Under the pieces are notes generated by a model that was not told the origin of the DNA, searched no databases, and saw nothing but the letters and a program-made list of their open reading frames with translations. Positions 22,551 to 27,537 of a DNA stretch of 27,537 nt are shown piece after piece. Source of the DNA: Bacteroidales bacterium (lineage in GTDB: Bacteria; Bacteroidota; Bacteroidia; Bacteroidales; Paludibacteraceae); the NCBI GenBank assembly GCA_900766775.1, contig CAAFXN010000199.1, positions 1 to 27,537 of the forward strand, in the 5' to 3' direction. The translations under genes were made by a program, and so were the position numbers. Position 1 is the first letter of the stretch, and the number at the start of each line of letters is the position of its first letter.

Positions 22551-23360
22551 ATGAACGAAACATTTCTTAACACTATCAGTACAGAAAAGACGTACACAGC
22601 CAAAGAGCGCAGGGCGCTGATTCTCAAGTTGATAGACAGTAATGATGAGGTATCTGTCAATGACCTTGGTCAGATATTCCATACCTCCACCGTTACCATT
22701 CGAAAAGACTTGACCATCCTGCAGCAGCGCAATCTGCTCAATCGCACCCGAGGAGGCGCCATCCGTAAGCCGGTGGAGAACTTGAACGAAGACAACAACA
22801 TCGCCAAGAAGCGTATGTTCAATGCGCGAGAGAAAGAGTGCATAGGCAAGGCTGCCGCCAAACTCATACGAAATGGCGACCACATCATGCTCGACTCGGG
22901 TACGACCACCCTCGAGATAGCCAAGAACTTGGATAACTTCTACGACCTCACGATTATCACCAACTCGGTGAATATCGCAGAGGTGTGCCTCCGATACAAC
23001 CGTTTCACGGTGATAGTCTTGGGAGGACACTTGCGCATCAACAGCCACTCCACCGTCGGACCGCTGGCGCTGAACACCCTGAGCCATTTCAGCAACTACA
23101 AGTTGTTCCTCGGCGTGGACTCTTTCTCGCTGGAATCGGGTATCTCTACCCCTAATCTGGAAGAAGCCATGCTCAACCAAGCCATGATAGCCCAAGCCAG
23201 CCGAACGATTGCGGTGTTCGACGCTTCGAAATTCAACAAACGCAGTTTCTGCCACATCGCACAGGTACAAGAAATAAATACCATCATCACCGACCGCAGT
23301 ATCCCTTCCCCTATCGTTACGCAACTGAAAGGCATGTCTCTGCAACTCATTATTGTATAA
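22551..23360 (+). CDS. DeoR-family (AgaR/GlpR-like) transcriptional regulator
   Basis: This 269-residue protein starts at MNETFLNTIS. An N-terminal winged helix-turn-helix (about 18-72) has the DeoR signature: ERRALILKLI, VSVNDLGQIFHTSTVTIRKD and LNRTRGGA. The C-terminal sugar-phosphate-binding DeoRC domain (about 90-250) includes LDSGTTT at 114-120, ITNSVNIAE at 136-144, VLGG at 156-159 and FLGVDSFSLESGIST near 186-200. Such repressors sense phosphorylated sugars; AgaR and GlpR are examples. It is the only plus-strand gene, diverges from the two-module protein, and is convergent with the GH13 operon. The palindrome upstream suggests autoregulation, and the same palindrome upstream of agaS suggests control of that operon. 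An open TTG start at 22521 was rejected because it overlaps the promoter. Few PULs of this type are known to me to be under a DeoR protein. Confidence 0.93.
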   Translation: MNETFLNTISTEKTYTAKERRALILKLIDSNDEVSVNDLGQIFHTSTVTIRKDLTILQQRNLLNRTRGGAIRKPVENLNEDNNIAKKRMFNAREKECIGKAAAKLIRNGDHIMLDSGTTTLEIAKNLDNFYDLTIITNSVNIAEVCLRYNRFTVIVLGGHLRINSHSTVGPLALNTLSHFSNYKLFLGVDSFSLESGISTPNLEEAMLNQAMIAQASRTIAVFDASKFNKRSFCHIAQVQEINTIITDRSIPSPIVTQLKGMSLQLIIV

Positions 23361-23462
23361 TGATCGTTTTCTGCAAATGATATACTTTTTTCATGTAATA
23401 CATGATAGGAATTAGGAATAAATGATAGATTTATTAGTAATAGAAATCACATAGATAATGAA

Positions 23463-23495
23463 AAATAGCCACCCCATTGAATAGGGTGGCTATTT
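23463..23495. terminator. Bidirectional terminator between convergent genes
   Basis: A perfect 12-bp stem (arms 23463-23474 and 23484-23495, with GCCACCC/GGGTGGC) has a 9-base loop. On the minus strand it is followed by five T, serving the GH13 gene; on the plus strand by a shorter T-rich stretch, serving the regulator gene. Confidence 0.88.
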
Positions 23496-23534
23496 CCATT
23501 ATATGCAGGCGAAATTGCTATTTCATTGCCAAAC

Positions 23535-24881
23535 TTATTTGGTGAGGATGCAGACTTCCCAGGGTTTTAGGATTTTGGTCAGGCGGGTGCTGTATTTCTT
23601 GGTCTCGCCTGTCTTGAAGGAGGTGTACTCGCCTTCCAAGCCCGTCAAGTCGAAGTTGACGATGTACTCGCTCGGGGACATGTTGAGGAACGCAATCACC
23701 GTGTTCTTACCGTCGGCAGAGGGGCGCGCGCAAGCGAAGACCTTCTCGCTATCGGCGGGGATACGCACCATCGGCGCACCCATTTCGGGGCTCCACAGCG
23801 CCTTGTTGGCTTTGCGCAGGGCGTTGAGTTTCCTGTACATCTCAAACTCGGCTGCATCGGGGACACGGTCGATGCAGTCTTTCTCGAAGAACTCCAAGCG
23901 ATGGTGGTTGCCGCTGAGTTGTCCCGTGTAGATAAGCGGCATGCCGGGCACCACGTAGGTGAAGGCAGCGAAGAGGTGTGCGGCAGCGCCCAAACGCTCT
24001 TGCTCGGTGCCGTTCCATGAGTTCTCATCGTGGTTGGAGGTGAAGTTCATACGGATGGCATTGGCGCGCACGGTGGTGTCGGCTTTGGCGAAGTATGCCC
24101 AGAGGTCTTCGACGGTGCTCTTGCCCTGCGCCACATTGTTCATCAGGTGGTGCAACTCCCAGCCGTAGTACATATCGAACGCGGACTCTGTGAGTTCCTG
24201 CGCCTTGGCTTCATCCTCGGCAAGGGTGAACATGTCGGGGTGGTCCTTGCGGATGTCTGCCATCGCCCAGTTCCAGAAGTCGGTGGGCACCTCTCCCGCT
24301 ACGTCGCAACGGAAGCCATCGATACCGATAGAGTCCATCCACCAGCGCATGCTCTTGAGCATCTCTTGGCGCATGTCTTGGTTCTCGTAGTTGAGTTTGG
24401 AGATATCCGTCCAGTCGTATTGCACCATAAGGTTGCCGTCGGCATCGCGGTAGTGCCAGCCGTCGTTCTTCGTCCACTCGCTGTCGGGCGCGGTGTGGTT
24501 AGCTACCCAGTCGAGGATGACCTTAAAGCCCATCTCGTGCGCTTTGGCGAGGAAATGCTCGAAGTCAGCGCGGGTGCCGAACTCGGGGTTGATGGCACAG
24601 TAGTCGATGATAGAATAGTAACTGCCGAGCGTGCCTTTGCGCGTGATGACACCGATAGGCTGGCAGGGCATTACCCAGATGATGTCGATACCCGCTTCTT
24701 TGAGTTCGGGCAACACTCCCTCGGCGGCAGCAAAGGTACCTTCGGGGGTCAGTTGGCGGGTATTGAGTTCGTAGATAGTAGCATCATACGCCCAGTCAGT
24801 GTGGGTCTTGGGTTGCTCAGTCTTGCAGCCGCAACTTGCCAGCACCATAGCGGCAAGGAGAAGAAGAGAAAAGCGTTTCAT
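23535..24881 (-). CDS. GH13 alpha-amylase-family lipoprotein (single-domain)
   Basis: This 448-residue protein has a lipoprotein signal with LASC (Cys17). The GH13 barrel has all conserved regions: DWVANHT at 124-130; GFRCDVA at 189-195 with nucleophile Asp193; LAEDEA at 220-225 with acid/base Glu222; and FTSNHDEN at 280-287 with Asp285. A short C-terminal beta domain follows (about 360-448). The enzyme would cleave alpha-1,4-glucans or related oligosaccharides outside the cytoplasm. It is shorter than SusG and lacks an obvious extra binding domain. It is the second gene of a two-gene operon with the larger GH13 (123-bp gap) and ends before the terminator at 23463-23495. The exact GH13 subfamily is not determined. 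Confidence 0.92.
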   Translation of the reverse strand: MKRFSLLLLAAMVLASCGCKTEQPKTHTDWAYDATIYELNTRQLTPEGTFAAAEGVLPELKEAGIDIIWVMPCQPIGVITRKGTLGSYYSIIDYCAINPEFGTRADFEHFLAKAHEMGFKVILDWVANHTAPDSEWTKNDGWHYRDADGNLMVQYDWTDISKLNYENQDMRQEMLKSMRWWMDSIGIDGFRCDVAGEVPTDFWNWAMADIRKDHPDMFTLAEDEAKAQELTESAFDMYYGWELHHLMNNVAQGKSTVEDLWAYFAKADTTVRANAIRMNFTSNHDENSWNGTEQERLGAAAHLFAAFTYVVPGMPLIYTGQLSGNHHRLEFFEKDCIDRVPDAAEFEMYRKLNALRKANKALWSPEMGAPMVRIPADSEKVFACARPSADGKNTVIAFLNMSPSEYIVNFDLTGLEGEYTSFKTGETKKYSTRLTKILKPWEVCILTK

Positions 24882-24891
24882 AGTGATTTTT

Positions 24892-24919
24892 GGATTAAAG
24901 ATTATGGATAAAAGATTAA
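24892..24919. repeat. 7-bp tandem repeat (GGATTAA-type x4), start-adjacent
   Basis: GGATTAA, AGATTAT, GGATAAA and AGATTAA lie 11 bases before the GH13 start, in the same position and unit type as at 5301 and 14663. Confidence 0.88.
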
Positions 24920-24948
24920 AGACTAATTAGTCCTGTTTATTACTTTTT

Positions 24949-25002
24949 CTGAGTTATCAGAGTATTCTGAATTATCGGAAGTATCAGAATATTCTGAGCC
25001 TT
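24949..25002. repeat. 9-bp tandem array (6 units), stop-adjacent
   Basis: CTGAGTTAT, CAGAGTATT, CTGAATTAT, CGGAAGTAT, CAGAATATT and CTGAGCCTT end two bases before the stop codon (25005-25007) of the larger GH13 gene. Confidence 0.9.
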
Positions 25003-25004
25003 GG

Positions 25005-27095
25005 TTATTCGATGGTGTAGGAGAGCGAGGGGAGGTCGATGGTTACTCGGACGCGGTCGCCGAGGTAGATACGGTCGAAGACCAAGCGACTGTCGGTCGT
25101 CTCCACGGGGATGTAGTCGCCATAGAGGAGCGGCATAGAGGAGCGGCGCAGGCGGATGAGGTCTTGCACCTCTTGGCGGAATGCCTGCTCACGGTCGGTC
25201 AGTCCGCCGAAGCGCATCATCTGTCGGTTGTCGGGGTCGTTGCCGCCCGCCTGTCCGTATTCGTCGCCCTGGTAGATACAGGGCACGCCCGGGATGGTCA
25301 GGTTGATGACTTCGAGCAGCATCGCGGCTTTGTAGGCAGCCTCTTCGCGGGCAGCATCGCCGTCTGCCGTAACGCCCACCTCGCGGGTCCAGCCTGCGCG
25401 TTTGTCGTTCTCATCCCAGCGGACAGCCCCGCCTGCCAAAGAGATGAAGCGGCACTTGTCGTGGTTGCCGGAGATATTGCCCATGGTGTGGTGTGCACCG
25501 TAACTTGCCAGCGACGCCTCGATGGTCTGCGCCATGCGGCGCATAGACTGATTGGGCTTACCCAGCACGTCGATAGCGGTGTGGTAGATGTTGAAGTCGA
25601 ACTGCGCGGGGAGCATACCCGTCTTCACGTAGGAGCCGATGAGTTGGTTGTCGCCGTAGGTCTCGCCAATCATCCATATATGCCTGTCGGGGAAGCGCGC
25701 CGCCATCTTCTGTCCGAGCATACGCCAGTAGTTCAAGGGGATATGCTTGCAAGCGTCGTGGCGGAAGCCGTCGAGGTCGTAGTTCGCCAGCCAGTAGAGG
25801 GCGGAGTCGGTCATGGGTTGGCATACCTCCTCGCGCTCGAGGTCGAGCGTCGGGATATGGACATCGAACCATGTAGTCAGTCGTGCCTCGTCCCACAACT
25901 CGAAGTTGCGGCGTCCGTCGGGCAGGATGGAGTCGGTGTGCCATGTGGGGTGCTCTTGCAGCGTGGGCGACTCGATGTGCATGTGGTTGGCTACATAGTC
26001 GAGCACCACGTTCATGTTGTGCGCGTGCGCAGCGTCGAGCATTGCCTTGAACTCCGCCTCCGTGCCGAAACGCTTCTCCAAGACGGTGATGTAGATAGGC
26101 CAGTAGCCGTGGTAGCCGGAAAACTTGGTATAGGGCTTCGTGGGGTCGAACTTGTTGTCGTAGGTGCCGTCGGGCTTTTGGTCGAAGGTGTACTTGCCCC
26201 ATGCCGTCCACGGGTTCTGGGTGATGGGCGAAATCCAGATGGTGGTGATACCCAGTTCGTCGAACCAACCTTCGTTGATACGCTTGGTGATACCCGCGAA
26301 GTCGCCGCCTTGGTAGTCCACGATGTCGAGCACCTCGGGGGAGTTGAGTTTCCAATCGTTGGCGGTGTTGCCGTTCTCGAAGCGGTCAATCATCAGGGAG
26401 TAGAGCACCTGCGCGTTGTCGTCGTGGCGGTTGAGTTGCGCCACATCGGTTACGGGTACGCCGTCCTGCAAGGGGATGAGCAGGTCATTATATAAATAGG
26501 TGTCGTCCTCGGCATAGACTCTGAGGAAAGCGCGCCCCTTGTTGCATTTCGCCAACTCTTGGCTCTCGCTCAGCCGGAGCGTCCACGAGCCGTCGCTATT
26601 GGCAGTCCAGAGGTCGTTGTTTAGATTGGTATTCTGCAACAGCACCATGAAGCGCGGATCTGCCACCGGCTCCGTGAAGCGCACCGTGAGGCAGCCGTTT
26701 TCGTACTTCTCCGACACCAGCGCGGGCTTCACGGGCTTGTCGGGCAACACGGGAAGGACGATACCTTCCTTGCCGTCGAACACCACCAGCGCCTGCATGT
26801 TGTTGTCGTGGTTGACGAGCAGCATGCGCTCGGGCAGCGCGTTCTCGGCAAGGTCGGCAGTACCATCCGGCAGAATCACTTCCAGCCGGTCGGAGGCTAT
26901 CCAATCCAAGTCCGCTACCTGACCGTTCTGCGCCATCAAGAGCGGCAGATAGTCGGTAGTGTAGATTTCGGTGGTGTCCGCCACCATACGAATAGGTTTG
27001 ATGGGCTCGCCCGTAGTAATCTGCTCCACGGGCGTCTTGGAGCCGCAGCCTGCGAGCAGCAAGGGGAATGCCAAATAGAGAATGTGTTTATTCAT
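25005..27095 (-). CDS. GH13 alpha-amylase/neopullulanase-type lipoprotein with N-terminal domains
   Basis: This 696-residue protein has a lipoprotein signal with LAGC (Cys17). About 200 N-terminal residues form beta-rich domains: one at about 30-115 and a second at about 121-215 with KPALVSEKYENGCLTVRFTE, Trp-containing and possibly carbohydrate-binding. The GH13 barrel follows (about 228-620). Conserved regions: VVLDYVANH at 363-371; GFRHDA at 443-448 with nucleophile Asp447; IGETYG at 476-481 with acid/base Glu478; and SGNHDK at 542-547 with Asp546. The order of domains resembles neopullulanase/cyclomaltodextrinase-type enzymes (SusA-like), but the lipid anchor suggests the cell envelope. 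It is the first gene of the two-gene GH13 operon. Its promoter is at 27136-27167. The link to the alpha-galactoside genes is unclear; it may be a separate starch locus. Confidence 0.92.
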   Translation of the reverse strand: MNKHILYLAFPLLLAGCGSKTPVEQITTGEPIKPIRMVADTTEIYTTDYLPLLMAQNGQVADLDWIASDRLEVILPDGTADLAENALPERMLLVNHDNNMQALVVFDGKEGIVLPVLPDKPVKPALVSEKYENGCLTVRFTEPVADPRFMVLLQNTNLNNDLWTANSDGSWTLRLSESQELAKCNKGRAFLRVYAEDDTYLYNDLLIPLQDGVPVTDVAQLNRHDDNAQVLYSLMIDRFENGNTANDWKLNSPEVLDIVDYQGGDFAGITKRINEGWFDELGITTIWISPITQNPWTAWGKYTFDQKPDGTYDNKFDPTKPYTKFSGYHGYWPIYITVLEKRFGTEAEFKAMLDAAHAHNMNVVLDYVANHMHIESPTLQEHPTWHTDSILPDGRRNFELWDEARLTTWFDVHIPTLDLEREEVCQPMTDSALYWLANYDLDGFRHDACKHIPLNYWRMLGQKMAARFPDRHIWMIGETYGDNQLIGSYVKTGMLPAQFDFNIYHTAIDVLGKPNQSMRRMAQTIEASLASYGAHHTMGNISGNHDKCRFISLAGGAVRWDENDKRAGWTREVGVTADGDAAREEAAYKAAMLLEVINLTIPGVPCIYQGDEYGQAGGNDPDNRQMMRFGGLTDREQAFRQEVQDLIRLRRSSMPLLYGDYIPVETTDSRLVFDRIYLGDRVRVTIDLPSLSYTIE

Positions 27096-27135
27096 AAAGA
27101 TTGTGTGTTAGATGAAAGGTTGTTGATTTTGGGCG

Positions 27136-27167
27136 CAAAGTTACTGCTTATTTTTGACATATGCAAG
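27136..27167 (-). promoter_or_regulatory. Bacteroides-type promoter for the GH13 operon
   Basis: The minus strand reads CTTG (27167-27164; consensus TTTG), 20 bases, then TAACTTTG (27143-27136), a full match to TAnnTTTG. The leader to the ATG at 27095 would be about 35 bases. Confidence 0.7.
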
Positions 27168-27213
27168 GGATTGTATGCTTTTTTCGCAAAATAGTTAGCA
27201 AAAAGGCAAAAAC

Positions 27214-27227
27214 ATGTTGCACAACAT
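27214..27227. promoter_or_regulatory. Dyad ATGTT-N4-AACAT (copy 2)
   Basis: ATGTT, GCAC, AACAT, with the same half-sites and spacer length as 22357-22370, lies about 70 bases upstream of the -7 box of the GH13 operon. Confidence 0.45.
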
Positions 27228-27373
27228 ATTTCGTTTGGGGTGTGGGGCCTGCATGGGGCGTACCGAGAAGAGCAGAGTGCTGCCGAATGGCGTATGCCGG
27301 CGCGGGGGAGCCGGCGGGGAAGGGGCGAGGAAGGTACGATAGGGGCAGCGCAAGGATAGCAGGAAGGTAGCAG
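27228..27373. other. Noncoding G-rich stretch
   Basis: No gene is credible here. A 69-codon plus-strand frame covering 27161-27370 has no family features and overlaps the GH13 promoter. The rest of the right-hand gap, to the window edge, is occupied by two 11-bp arrays. Confidence 0.5.
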
Positions 27374-27439
27374 AATAACCTAATAATAACCTAATAATAA
27401 CCTAATAATCATTAACTAATCAATAACTAATCACTAACT
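27374..27439. repeat. 11-bp tandem array (6 units)
   Basis: Three perfect AATAACCTAAT units grade into AATCATTAACT, AATCAATAACT and AATCACTAACT. The last is identical to the unit of the array at 6893-6947. Confidence 0.95.
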
Positions 27440-27480
27440 CTACTCTCGAGAAGGTTGCTGGAAGGTATCGACCGAGGTTT

Positions 27481-27535
27481 GGCGGGGATGGGAATGGGGT
27501 AGGACGGGGGTGAGACGGGGGTGAGGAGGGGGTGA
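27481..27535. repeat. G-rich 11-bp tandem array (5 units)
   Basis: GGCGGGGATGG, GAATGGGGTAG, two GACGGGGGTGA units and GGAGGGGGTGA lie head to tail up to the window edge. The plus strand carries six runs of three to five G spaced 2-6 bases apart, so it could form a G-quadruplex. Confidence 0.88.
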
Positions 27536-27537
27536 GG

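Noticed and set aside
27161..27370. 69-codon plus-strand frame at the right edge
   Set aside because: It overlaps the GH13 promoter, is low in complexity and has no family features.
5301..27535. CRISPR array
   Set aside because: Repeats are 7-14 bp and directly adjacent, with no unique spacers and no cas genes.
1..27537. tRNA, rRNA, transposase or integrase genes
   Set aside because: None was recognised on either strand; no tRNA cloverleaf or transposase motif was seen.

Overview
The window looks like a polysaccharide- and sugar-utilization region of a Bacteroidales genome (phylum Bacteroidota). The evidence is a SusC/SusD pair, a run of lipoprotein signal peptides, and promoters of the Bacteroides type (TTTG, 19-21 bases, TAnnTTTG). 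All comparisons to families are from memory of motifs; no search was run. Every gene reads on the minus strand except one DeoR-family regulator (22551-23360, plus).

Reading in the direction of minus-strand transcription, from high to low coordinates, there are five blocks. (1) 27095-23535: two GH13 alpha-amylase-type lipoproteins, with a promoter near 27136-27167 and a strong terminator hairpin at 23463-23495. (2) 22254-19920: a secreted protein made of two tandem homologous modules, and a PhoA-type alkaline phosphatase. The DeoR-family regulator diverges from this block. (3) 19752-7084: a probable single operon of about 12.7 kb encoding an AgaS-type sugar-phosphate isomerase/deaminase, a GatZ/KbaZ-family protein, a PfkB sugar kinase, an amidohydrolase lipoprotein, a GH36-like alpha-galactosidase, SusC, SusD and a surface lipoprotein. 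It ends at the hairpin 7006-7043. (4) 6797-2802: a DUF4874/DUF4832 lipoprotein, a GH31 enzyme resembling the MYORG-type alpha-galactosidases, and an EamA-family transporter. (5) 2383-1: a small outer-membrane-type protein, a secreted alpha/beta hydrolase, and the first 34 codons of another lipoprotein that runs off the left edge.

Together, blocks 3 and 4 read as an alpha-galactoside or galactosaminide utilization locus. Outer-membrane binding and uptake (SusC, SusD, lipoproteins) and extracytoplasmic alpha-galactosidases feed cytoplasmic enzymes centred on tagatose-6-phosphate chemistry (AgaS, GatZ/KbaZ, PfkB). No catalytic tagatose-bisphosphate aldolase (KbaY/GatY/AgaY) and no AgaA/NagA deacetylase is present, so the GatZ/KbaZ protein may act alone, for example as a tagatose-6-phosphate 4-epimerase. 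Two identical 18-bp perfect palindromes, one upstream of the DeoR-family gene and one upstream of the agaS operon, suggest a small regulon under that regulator.

The strongest unexplained signal is in the spaces between genes. Nearly every intra-operon gap carries short tandem arrays with units of 7, 9, 11 or 14 bp. They start within a few bases of a start codon or end at a stop codon, and are absent from most promoter-bearing gaps. Related 14-bp units recur throughout in both orientations, and one composite element occurs twice in opposite orientation. They look like a dispersed family of intergenic elements in this genome.
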